Assembly: GCA_955652545.1 (NCBI GenBank)
Contig: CATPCA010000327.1
Span: 1 to 8,098 of the forward strand
From: Candidatus Dormiibacterota bacterium
Lineage (GTDB): Bacteria > Chloroflexota > Dormibacteria > UBA8260
DNA length: 8,098 nucleotides
Direction: 5' to 3'
The number at the start of each line of letters is the position of its first letter. Position 1 is the first letter of the stretch. Positions 1 to 5,779 of this stretch are shown one piece after another. The notes under the pieces were generated by a model that was not told the DNA's origin, made no database searches, and saw only the letters and a list, made by a program, of their open reading frames with translations. Made by a program: the position numbers and the translations under genes.

Positions 1-140
1 AGGTGGGACCGTGGATCGCCGAGGGCAGGATCAAGACGCGCGAGACCGTCATCGAGGGGATCGAGCATGCCCCCGAGGCCTTCATCGGGCTGCTCCGTGG
101 CGACAACATCGGCAAGATGCTGGTCCGCACCAGCACCTAG
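1..140 (+). CDS. NADP-dependent oxidoreductase, MDR family, C-terminal end (partial)
   Basis: The window opens inside a gene whose reading frame (codons from position 3) gives about 45 residues and stops at TAG 138-140. The tail reads W-I-A-E-G-R-I-K, then a G-I-E-H-A-P-E-A-F-I-G-L-L-R-G block and N-I-G-K-M-L-V-R. This is the characteristic C-terminus of the zinc-independent medium-chain dehydrogenase/reductase group that includes leukotriene B4 12-hydroxydehydrogenase-like enzymes and E. coli CurA. These enzymes use NADPH to reduce C=C double bonds of enones and related substrates in the cytosol. The nucleotide-binding and catalytic parts lie outside the window, so the substrate cannot be stated. 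The next gene starts 23 nt downstream on the same strand and is probably co-transcribed. Confidence 0.82.
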   Translation, partial: VGPWIAEGRIKTRETVIEGIEHAPEAFIGLLRGDNIGKMLVRTST

Positions 141-163
141 CGGGCGCAGCCAAGGCCTGTCCC

Positions 164-1225
164 ATGAAACCACTGCTGCCCAGAACGCTGCCCGAGTTCG
201 CGATCGCCGCGGGCGCGGCCCTCGACCCCGGCGCCTACGACTACATCAGCGGTGGTGCCACCGACGAGTGGACACTCGCGGAGAACGTCGCGGCGTGGCG
301 CCGGCTGTCGATCGTGCCCCGCATGCTGGCCGGCAGCGGCGAGCCCGACACCAGCGTCACCGTCCTGGGCAGAGTGCAGCCGCACCCCCTGGTCGCCGCA
401 CCGATGGCGTATCAAGGAATCGCCACCGCCGACGGCGAGATAGCCATGGCCCGTGCGGCGGCGACGACGTCGACCATCTTCTGCATCTCGACGCTGTCCC
501 ACGTCTCAGCCCCCGATGTCGTCGCGGCTGTCCCGAACGCACGGAGCTGGTACCAGGTCTACGTCTTCGCCGACCGCGCGATCACCGACAGCCTGATCGA
601 AGCGGCGCTGGCGGCCGGCTACGAAGCGCTCGTCGTCACCGTCGACTTCCCGGTGTCCGGCATCCGTGAGCGCGACCTTCGCTCCGGCTTCAGCGTTACC
701 TCCGCCGTCCCGTCGCTGGCCGCGACCGGGATCGAGAGTGGCTTCGAGCCACACCGGGCGCAGAATGCCACCCACGCGCAGCTGACCTGGAAGGACATCG
801 GCGACATCGCCGCCCGTTGGCAGGTCCCCGTGTTGGTGAAGGGCATCCTGACCGCAGATGACGCATCGCAGGCATTCGCGCAGGGGGCCGCCGGCATTGT
901 CGTCTCCAACCACGGCGGCCGCCAGCTCGACGGCACGCCGGGGACCGCCACCGTCCTCCCTGGCATCGTGGACGCCGTCGCTGGCCGGGGCGACGTGCTG
1001 GTGGACGGCGGCATTCGACGCGGGGCTGACGTCCTCCGCGCGCTCGCCCTGGGCGCCAATGCGGTGATGATCGGCCGTCCCCTGTACTGGGGTCTGGCCG
1101 TCGGTGGGGCGGACGGTGCTCAGCGGGTGCTCGAGCTCCTCCTCGAGGAATTGCGCAATGCGCTGATCCTCAGCGGCGCCGGCTCGGCGCGTTCGCTCGA
1201 CCGAGGATTCATCGGGCCTGCTTAG
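164..1225 (+). CDS. FMN-dependent alpha-hydroxy-acid oxidase/dehydrogenase
   Basis: A 353-residue TIM-barrel flavoprotein that oxidises an alpha-hydroxy acid (lactate, glycolate or mandelate type) to the 2-oxo acid. Family landmarks occur in order: Y25-D-Y-I-S-G-G-A near the N-terminus, the FMN-contacting A-P-M-A segment, W-Y-Q-V-Y-V-F-A-D-R, V-T-V-D-F-P with a following Arg cluster, the flavin-contacting Lys226 in V-L-V-K-G, catalytic His250 and substrate-binding Arg253 in S-N-H-G-G-R-Q-L-D, and the phosphate-binding D-G-G-I-R-R-G and I-G-R-P loops. All catalytic residues are present, so the enzyme should be active. It is slightly shorter than many relatives (about 360-400 residues), mainly in the loop after residue 185. 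ATG 164 was chosen because homology begins just after it and an AAGG lies 8 nt upstream; the frame stays open further upstream but that part overlaps the preceding gene. The stop overlaps the stop of the convergent lysR gene. Exact substrate is unknown. Confidence 0.93.
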   Translation: MKPLLPRTLPEFAIAAGAALDPGAYDYISGGATDEWTLAENVAAWRRLSIVPRMLAGSGEPDTSVTVLGRVQPHPLVAAPMAYQGIATADGEIAMARAAATTSTIFCISTLSHVSAPDVVAAVPNARSWYQVYVFADRAITDSLIEAALAAGYEALVVTVDFPVSGIRERDLRSGFSVTSAVPSLAATGIESGFEPHRAQNATHAQLTWKDIGDIAARWQVPVLVKGILTADDASQAFAQGAAGIVVSNHGGRQLDGTPGTATVLPGIVDAVAGRGDVLVDGGIRRGADVLRALALGANAVMIGRPLYWGLAVGGADGAQRVLELLLEELRNALILSGAGSARSLDRGFIGPA

Positions 1226-2145
1226 CTCGACGCCAGCGAAATCTCGTGCAGGTGTGCCCAGAAGGCCTGCACCGCCGGGGTGTGCAGCGCCTCCCTCCGC
1301 GCCGCCATGAAGCGCTGCGGCACCCGGGGCCCGGGACGGCGCAGCACAACCAGGCGACCGTCGTCGATTGCCTCCTCCACCACGGACCGCGGCATCACCG
1401 CGTAGCCGATGCCGGCGAAGAGCGCCGCCAGCAACGCCCCCTCCTCGAACTCGACGGTCCGCGGCTCGCCGGCGAGTCGCCCAACCACGCGCGCGGCGCG
1501 CAGCTGTGTCGCTGTCCCTGCCTCGTGCGCAAGGTAGCGGTGCCGCCGCAGCGCGCGCATCGGGTCGGCTTCATCGGCCAGCGGGTGCCCCGAAGCAACC
1601 ACCAGCACCAACTCGGTCCGCTCGAGCTCGACGGTCTCCACGCCCGGCAATCGCAGGTCGCTGCCCAGGATCACGATGTCGGCGCTGCCGTCCTCCAAGC
1701 GCGCCAGGACACTCTGCATCGGTCCGAGCACGATGTGCACGTCGACGCCGGGGTGTGCGCTGACGAAAGGCGCCAGCCATCTCGACAGGCGGTGCGCCCC
1801 CATCACTCGCCCCGACGCGATCGCCACCGCTCCCGTCTCAAACGCGAGGTAGCCGGCGGTCAGCTCCTCGATCTGGGCCACGTCCTCCAAGGTGCGGATC
1901 GCCAGCTGGCGCACCGCCCGGCCGACGTCGGTGAGGCGCACGTTGCGTCCCACCCGGTTGAGCAATGGCAGGCCCAGCGACTCCTCCAAGCGCTGCACCG
2001 CCGCGCTCACCGAGCCTTGCGACATTCCCAGCAGCTCCGCGGCACCGGTGACGTGCTCGACGTCGGCGACCGCCAGGAAGGTGTGCAGCTGGTCGAGCGT
2101 GATCCGCGGCCTCGGCCGGCGGCGTGAGGTGTGTGGGCTTCGCGT
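1222..2145 (-). CDS. LysR-family transcriptional regulator
   Basis: A 307-residue DNA-binding regulator. Residues 16-75 form the winged helix-turn-helix: L-D-Q-L-H-T-F-L-A-V, then A-A-E-L-L-G-M-S-Q-G-S-V-S-A-A-V-Q-R-L-E, ending in G-R-N-V-R-L-T-D-V-G. From about residue 100 comes the periplasmic-binding-protein-like effector domain. The frame also opens at GTG 2184 (320 residues), but GTG 2145 is preferred: it has a GAGG 6 nt upstream, while 2184 has none, and the candidate promoter at 2195-2222 would leave almost no leader for the longer form. The gene is divergent from the TauE/SafE exporter, the usual layout for a LysR regulator and its target, and is convergent with the hydroxy-acid oxidase with a 4-nt stop overlap. 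Control of the exporter and of itself is inferred; the effector is unknown. Confidence 0.92.
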   Translation of the reverse strand, partial: TRSPHTSRRRPRPRITLDQLHTFLAVADVEHVTGAAELLGMSQGSVSAAVQRLEESLGLPLLNRVGRNVRLTDVGRAVRQLAIRTLEDVAQIEELTAGYLAFETGAVAIASGRVMGAHRLSRWLAPFVSAHPGVDVHIVLGPMQSVLARLEDGSADIVILGSDLRLPGVETVELERTELVLVVASGHPLADEADPMRALRRHRYLAHEAGTATQLRAARVVGRLAGEPRTVEFEEGALLAALFAGIGYAVMPRSVVEEAIDDGRLVVLRRPGPRVPQRFMAARREALHTPAVQAFWAHLHEISLASS

Positions 2146-2293
2146 CACCGGCCGCCTCGACCCGGCAGATCCAATACTTCGCACAACACGATGGTAATTA
2201 TTGAATCAAACCACTTGCTCAATTGATTCGCAACCGGCCAGAGTCCTGCCGGGAACGGACCGGCAACGCGAACAGGTGGAGGCGCAGGCAGCG
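2146..2293. promoter_or_regulatory. Divergent lysR/exporter control region with AT-rich patch
   Basis: With the preferred starts, 148 bp separate the two divergent genes. Most is GC-rich, but about 2190-2230 is sharply AT-rich. This patch contains a perfect inverted repeat, GAATCAA (2203-2209) and TTGATTC (2223-2229), with half-site centres 20 bp apart, a reasonable spacing for a LysR-type operator bound on one face of the helix. On the minus strand, TTGAGC (2222-2217) and TAATTA (2200-2195) are 16 bp apart and form a candidate -35/-10 pair for lysR. The repeat overlaps this promoter, which would fit autorepression. No convincing plus-strand promoter for the exporter was seen. Confidence 0.5.
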
Positions 2294-3190
2294 GTGCACA
2301 TCGATCTTTACGTGGCGCTGGCGGGATTGATCGTCGGCTTCGCCGTCGGCCTCACCGGCATGGGCGGCGGCTCGCTGATGACCCCGATCCTGATCCTGCT
2401 CTTCAGCGTCCAGCCGATCGCGGCCGTCTCGAGCGACCTCGTCGCCTCACTGATCATGAAACCGTTCGGTGCGGCGGTCCACCTTCGCAAGCGCACCGTC
2501 AATTGGACGCTGGTTCGATGGCTGAGCTTCGGCTCAGTGCCCGGCGCCTTCGCCGGGGTCTTTCTCCTCCATCAGTTCGGCAGAGGCGCCGCGATCCAGA
2601 ACGCGGTCCAGCTGGCACTGGGGATCGTGCTGCTTGTCTCAGTGGCTGCTGTCGGCATCCGCTGGGCGCTCGAGCATGGCCGTCCGCGCACGGATGGCGC
2701 CGCTGCCGGCAACGTCTCGCACGTGCGTCCCCTGTCCACGTTGCTCATCGGCGCCAGCGTCGGCTTCATCGTCGGCATCACCTCGACGGGCTCCGGCACG
2801 CTGATCATCGTCGCGCTGCTCCTTCTCTACCCGCAGCTGCGCGGCTCACAGACAGTCGGCACCGACCTCACCCAGGCTGTGCCGATGGTGGGAGCGGCGG
2901 CGCTCGCCCACATCCTCTTTGGCGACTTCAAGCTCGGTCTGACGCTGTCGATCATCATCGGCAGCATCCCGGGCGTGCTGGTTGGCTCGTCGATCTCTGC
3001 GCGAAGCGGCACCCGCCTGCTTCGCGCTGCCCTCTGCACCGTGCTCCTGCTGTCGGGGTTGAAGCTCGTGAACGTTCCGACGGTGGGCCTCGGCATCGCG
3101 CTGCTCATCGCGCTCGTCGCGATCGCATCGGGCTGGGCGGTGAGCCGGGTCACCGGGCGCGTCCAGGTCCGGCGCCGGCTGGCCGCCTGA
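2294..3190 (+). CDS. TauE/SafE (TSUP) family membrane transporter, putative sulfite/organic-anion exporter
   Basis: A 298-residue, strongly hydrophobic protein with about eight membrane segments. It shows the two-fold repeat of the TSUP family: first half G-L-T-G-M-G-G-G-S-L-M-T-P (residues 19-31) followed by S-S-D-L-V-A-S-L with K-P; second half G-I-T-S-T-G-S-G-T-L followed by V-G-T-D-L-T-Q-A-V-P. Members move sulfite, sulfonates, thiosulfate or other small anions across the cytoplasmic membrane. The substrate here cannot be read from sequence. An upstream TTG at 2201 would add 31 residues, but that stretch is hydrophilic, unlike a TSUP N-terminus, and covers the probable operator. GTG 2294 directly precedes the first membrane helix and has GGTGGAGG about 11 nt upstream. 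The divergent lysR gene is the likely regulator. Confidence 0.88.
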   Translation: MHIDLYVALAGLIVGFAVGLTGMGGGSLMTPILILLFSVQPIAAVSSDLVASLIMKPFGAAVHLRKRTVNWTLVRWLSFGSVPGAFAGVFLLHQFGRGAAIQNAVQLALGIVLLVSVAAVGIRWALEHGRPRTDGAAAGNVSHVRPLSTLLIGASVGFIVGITSTGSGTLIIVALLLLYPQLRGSQTVGTDLTQAVPMVGAAALAHILFGDFKLGLTLSIIIGSIPGVLVGSSISARSGTRLLRAALCTVLLLSGLKLVNVPTVGLGIALLIALVAIASGWAVSRVTGRVQVRRRLAA

Positions 3191-3224
3191 GAGCGGCGCT
3201 GGCTCTAACTCTGGGCCCTAGTCC

Positions 3225-4181
3225 CTAAACCCGCCGCGCCCTCTGCTCCGCATAGAAGCGCCGCCAGATCAGCCGGTGGATGGGGATCCACCGCGGAATG
3301 TCGCGCAGGCCGGGGATGAACGGCACCAGGAGCAGAGCAAGGCTGAGCACCCCCATGGTCAGCACCACGAGAAGGTCGACGTTGGTGGAGGTGTTGTAGG
3401 GCGGGATCTGATACCACATCTGGAAGAGCCAGAGCCAGGCCTGCCCCGGATAGCGGCCGGTCTCGTTCATGACGCCCCACTGGTTGCCCAGCAGGTGCTG
3501 ATCCTTGGCAAGTCCAGACAGATGTGCACCATCACCCATGAAGAGGAGAGGGGCCGTGTAGTCGGTCTGATAAAAGGTTCCCGCGCTGGACAGCAGGAGG
3601 CCGTCGAGCCCGCCGCTGCGCGCCACGACGAGCTCACTGCCCATCAGCACGGGGACCGGACCATCGTCGGCCGCCGGGACGGTGACCGTGGTGCCATCGG
3701 TGGTCGCGGTACCCAGGGCGGTGGTGTAGGCGGCGAGCCAGGCTGTCTGCTTGTCCGAGCTCGCCGCTGTGAACGAGGTCAGCGCAGTACCGAGCGCGGG
3801 ATCGCTCGCGGACGCCGTCTTCAGCGGGTCGAGCACGAATTGATTGATGCTGTCCACCGGCTGGTGGACACCGAGCCACTCCTGCGGGTGAAGGATCCAC
3901 CAGCTCTGGATCGAGGCTGTCCCATTGTTGTACGGCGGCCCGTACTGCGCGCTGAGGCTGCTACCGGCCAGCTCGTTGGTCGCCGTGGTCACGAAGTCGA
4001 CGGGATCCTCCTGAGCCCAGCGTTGAATGGTGTCGGGCTTGACGTCAGGAGATGAGAGGACCACTGCAAGGCCGACCACCACGACGGTGATCACGCCGAA
4101 CGCGATTGCCAGCTCCTTGAGGAGGTCGTACCGAACAGTGCGAAAGCGAGCCGGATCTGGACTCTGTGAACGCCGTCTCAC
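3225..4181 (-). CDS. Subunit IV (PetD)-like cytochrome b partner with a large extracytoplasmic insertion
   Basis: A 318-residue membrane protein, last of a three-gene operon; its GTG start overlaps the cytochrome b6-type stop by 4 nt (GTGA). The N-terminal segment, about residues 18-45 (Y-D-L-L-K-E-L-A-I then a hydrophobic run ending S-S-P-D), resembles PetD helix E. The C-terminal part, about 245-292 (W-L-W-L-F-Q-M-W-Y-Q-I-P, then N-V-D-L-L-V-V-L-T-M to L-V-P-F-I-P-G-L), resembles the later PetD helices and is followed by a basic cytosolic tail. About 200 polar residues lie between, probably outside the membrane, with D-P-V-D-F-V-T-T-A, Q-Y-G-P-P-Y-N and W-L-G-V-H-Q-P-V-D conserved-looking blocks. 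Where bc-type cytochromes carry the quinol-site motif PEWY, this protein has Q247-A-W-L. No cysteine is present. Position and both ends support a cytochrome b complex role; the inserted region's function is unknown. Confidence 0.72.
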   Translation of the reverse strand: MRRRSQSPDPARFRTVRYDLLKELAIAFGVITVVVVGLAVVLSSPDVKPDTIQRWAQEDPVDFVTTATNELAGSSLSAQYGPPYNNGTASIQSWWILHPQEWLGVHQPVDSINQFVLDPLKTASASDPALGTALTSFTAASSDKQTAWLAAYTTALGTATTDGTTVTVPAADDGPVPVLMGSELVVARSGGLDGLLLSSAGTFYQTDYTAPLLFMGDGAHLSGLAKDQHLLGNQWGVMNETGRYPGQAWLWLFQMWYQIPPYNTSTNVDLLVVLTMGVLSLALLLVPFIPGLRDIPRWIPIHRLIWRRFYAEQRARRV

Positions 4182-4879
4182 GGCGAGGTCTCGGCGGTGT
4201 CGCCATCCACGAGGTCGGCGTCAGTGGCGCCGATCGGCGCGACCACGCCGCGTAGTCGCACCTGGATGACGTGAAGCACCACCAGCAGCGTGACAGCGAT
4301 CGGCAGCAGCATCACGTGCAGCCCATACATCTGGCCAAAGTTCAATGGGTTGAAGAATGCGCCGGCCCCGGTGGCGTTGATCGCGTCCTTCGCATTCACC
4401 GCTATCCACTGGGCGTCGAGGTTCTGCTGCGAGATGTAGCCGGTGAACGCTGTGATGATGCTGATCAGGAAGATGACAACGCCGATCATCCACGTCGGGG
4501 CGCGCCCGTCGCGCCAACCCGCCGCCCAGAACTGACCCCACAGATGCAGCACCATGAAGATGAAGAACAGCTGGATGCTCCAGAAGTGAAGACTGTTGAA
4601 GAAGCGACCTGTGGCCGACTCGTGCCACCACTGTGGTCCAAAGAACGCCAGGATTACCCCACTCGCCACGACCCATGCGAGGGCGGCAATGGTGACGACG
4701 CCGAACACGTACACCCACGAGCCGATGTAGTACGGCTGTCGTGTGGGCAGCAACTTGCCCATCGGCAGCCGGCGTTCCAACCATCGCGCGGCGGCGCCGG
4801 TCCACCCGCCGTTCTGTGGGCTGACCGATGGGGACGTTGAGGCCGGCTGGGTGTGGCTGGGGCCTTCGGTCGTCGTCAC
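4178..4879 (-). CDS. Cytochrome b6-type protein (di-haem cytochrome b N-terminal domain)
   Basis: A 233-residue membrane protein with about four helices. Haem ligands are visible: His98 and His112 in S-L-H-F...V-L-H-L on helix B, and His188 and His203 in Y-G-L-H-V...V-L-H-V on helix D. The second pair is 15 residues apart, as in b6-type proteins rather than the 14 of classical bc1. The protein should transfer electrons from quinol across the cytoplasmic membrane as part of a bc/b6f-like complex. It has no cysteine, so the N-terminal cysteine that binds the extra c-type haem in plastid b6 is absent. The usual G-Y-x-L-P-W-x-Q block after helix C is replaced by G-Y-I-S-Q-Q-N. GTG 4879 is chosen because it makes a 4-nt GTGA overlap with the upstream stop; the same frame is open further upstream but that part is an out-of-frame shadow of the small gene. 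Residues 1-30 are a Ser/Pro/Thr-rich tail. Confidence 0.92.
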   Translation of the reverse strand: MTTTEGPSHTQPASTSPSVSPQNGGWTGAAARWLERRLPMGKLLPTRQPYYIGSWVYVFGVVTIAALAWVVASGVILAFFGPQWWHESATGRFFNSLHFWSIQLFFIFMVLHLWGQFWAAGWRDGRAPTWMIGVVIFLISIITAFTGYISQQNLDAQWIAVNAKDAINATGAGAFFNPLNFGQMYGLHVMLLPIAVTLLVVLHVIQVRLRGVVAPIGATDADLVDGDTAETSP

Positions 4880-5034
4880 TGCGGATCGGCGTCGTGGTCG
4901 TGGCGCTCGGCGTGGCTTGGGAACGGGAGCAGCAGCGCGAGCGCGAAGAGGAGGAGCATCACCCCGATGACCACCAGGTTGGCCAGTGAGATCTGGATGA
5001 ATCCCCACTGAAAGTAGGGAGCAGGTCCGTCCAC
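4876..5034 (-). CDS. Small single-span membrane protein, first gene of the cytochrome b operon
   Basis: A 52-residue protein: a short polar start (D-G-P-A-P-Y-F-Q-W), one hydrophobic segment of about 25 residues (roughly 12-38), then an acidic/histidine-rich tail S-H-A-E-R-H-D-H-D-A-D. GTG 5034 is chosen because GGAGGA (5046-5041) lies 6 nt upstream, the best ribosome binding site in the window; ATG 5076 would add 14 residues, which would then encode the binding site itself. The stop overlaps the cytochrome b6-type start as GTGA, indicating translational coupling. I do not recognise a named family. Its position suggests a small accessory subunit, comparable in size to the one-helix subunits of b6f complexes, but that role is inferred. 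Confidence 0.75.
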   Translation of the reverse strand: MDGPAPYFQWGFIQISLANLVVIGVMLLLFALALLLPFPSHAERHDHDADPQ

Positions 5035-5310
5035 AGTCTCTCCTCCAGATATGCCCCAATGGTGGCGGCGGGCCATGTGCCCGGTGTCAATCGGTAGACG
5101 ATACCGCTGTGAGAGAGCGCTCGGCCTTGCCGGCCGGAGCGCTCAGGCGAGACGTTGGCGGCCTCTGTACGAATCGTCGGTACGCTCGCGTGCGCAGGGA
5201 TGGCCAGCCCCGGCATCTCCGGTCGTTGTGATGGTCGTTTGATTCGTCTGCCGAGCACCAGTGCCGACTGGCCCGACCTACCCGGGTCGTGTGGCAGTGA
5301 GTCCGTTCAC
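5035..5310. other. Leader/intergenic region upstream of the cytochrome b operon
   Basis: I see no credible gene in these 276 bases; the open frames present have compositions typical of antisense or out-of-frame shadows. The stretch holds the operon's ribosome binding site (5041-5046), the long hairpin at 5115-5144, a near-palindrome ACGAATCGT (about 5169-5177), and a small perfect hairpin, CCAGT (5258-5262) with ACTGG (5267-5271). A promoter for the cytochrome operon would be expected here on the minus strand, but I could not pick out a convincing -35/-10 pair. Confidence 0.5.
5115..5144 (-). terminator. Strong GC-rich hairpin without U-tract (terminator or leader structure)
   Basis: The left arm GAGCGCTCGGCC (5115-5126) pairs with GGCC-G-GAGCGCTC (5132-5144): twelve base pairs with one bulged G and a 5-base loop (TTGCC). 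No run of T follows on either strand, so it is not a classical intrinsic terminator. It lies 80 nt upstream of the small membrane protein start and about 165 nt past the stop of the putative 88-residue gene. It could end that transcript, protect a processed mRNA end, or sit in the cytochrome operon leader. Confidence 0.5.
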
Positions 5311-5577
5311 TCAGCTCAGGTCCCATGGCGCAGGCACCCTGGTGACCATCCCAGCCAGCGGGCACTCGGGACCTGCGTTGTAGCCGACCTCCAGCCATGC
5401 CCCGTCGCCCCACGTACCGCGCAGTGCGAGGACGCGTCCTCCCGCGCACGGCACTCGACCGTCGTGTGCCGCGCGCGGACAGAGGCTATCCCAGACCGGG
5501 CCATGGCACAGCTGCCGTCCCCGTCCGCCGCCCAGCTCGATGTCGGCACGAACGTTCCCGTTGATCATCTTTCGCAT
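5311..5577 (-). CDS. Putative 88-residue cysteine-containing protein, unknown function
   Basis: A small open reading frame of unrecognised family. Support: ATG 5577 has GAGG 7 nt upstream, third codon positions are mostly G or C, and the frame is on the same strand as its neighbours between the regulator and the cytochrome operon. The protein has four cysteines (24, 33, 44, 72), six prolines and many glycines, and tryptophans at 29, 56, 61 and 85; there is no membrane segment or signal peptide. Spaced cysteines could bind metal or form disulfides, but no recognised motif (CxxC, CxxCH) is present. A competing minus-strand frame inside it (5316-5549) is less protein-like. It may be a real lineage-specific gene or a chance frame. 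Confidence 0.45.
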   Translation of the reverse strand: MRKMINGNVRADIELGGGRGRQLCHGPVWDSLCPRAAHDGRVPCAGGRVLALRGTWGDGAWLEVGYNAGPECPLAGMVTRVPAPWDLS

Positions 5578-5779
5578 AACCGTTCCTCATCCCCCAGCGG
5601 CAACGCGCCCAGCATCGTGTCCCACGCCGACTGTCGACCGCTAGGTGGGATCACTCGCCCCCGTATGGGTCGTCAGTGGGTTGGTTGAACGTCATGGTGA
5701 GTTCGCATGCGCGGCAGGACCAGTGCCGAAAGTCACGAGTTGCGACGGCCGATCGGTTGTCAGCGTCCCCAGCCGATCG
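5578..5779. other. Intergenic region with CxxC-encoding frame directly after the regulator stop
   Basis: No conventional gene is visible in these 202 bases. On the minus strand the frame of the response regulator stays open after its TGA for 42 codons (5779-5651). Its last half looks protein-like (F-R-H-W-S-C-R-A-C-E-L-T-M-T-F) with GC-rich third positions. The only start codon inside is ATG 5695, giving 14 residues without a ribosome binding site. It might be a readthrough extension, a decayed small gene, or chance. The ribosome binding site of the putative 88-residue gene lies at the left edge (about 5585-5588). Confidence 0.35.
5750..5779 (-). terminator. Stem-loop immediately after the response-regulator stop codon
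   Basis: On the minus strand, CGATCGG starts at the base directly after the TGA stop (5779-5773) and pairs perfectly with CCGATCG (5756-5750), with a 16-base loop. There is no following T-run. It may be a weak terminator, an mRNA-stabilising hairpin, or a structure affecting termination at the stop codon. Confidence 0.35.

Noticed and set aside
1246..2127. A 293-residue plus-strand open frame.
   Set aside because: It is antisense to the lysR gene, rich in Arg/His/Gln, with no domain; it is a by-product of GC-rich codon use.
2201..2293. N-terminal extension of the exporter from TTG 2201.
   Set aside because: The extension is polar, covers the probable operator and lacks a ribosome binding site.
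3182..3197. GCCGC/GCGGC inverted repeat at the end of the exporter gene as an intrinsic terminator.
   Set aside because: Only five base pairs and no T-run; such repeats are common by chance in GC-rich DNA.
3210..3229. A second DosR-box-like sequence (minus strand TTTAGGGACTAGGG, then CCC).
   Set aside because: It lies over the 3' end of the subunit IV-like gene between convergent genes, where a promoter operator is not expected, and only one half-site matches.
5155..5688. A 177-residue plus-strand open frame across the intergenic region.
   Set aside because: Ser/Pro/Arg-rich with no recognisable fold, no clear ribosome binding site, and antisense to a more gene-like minus-strand frame.
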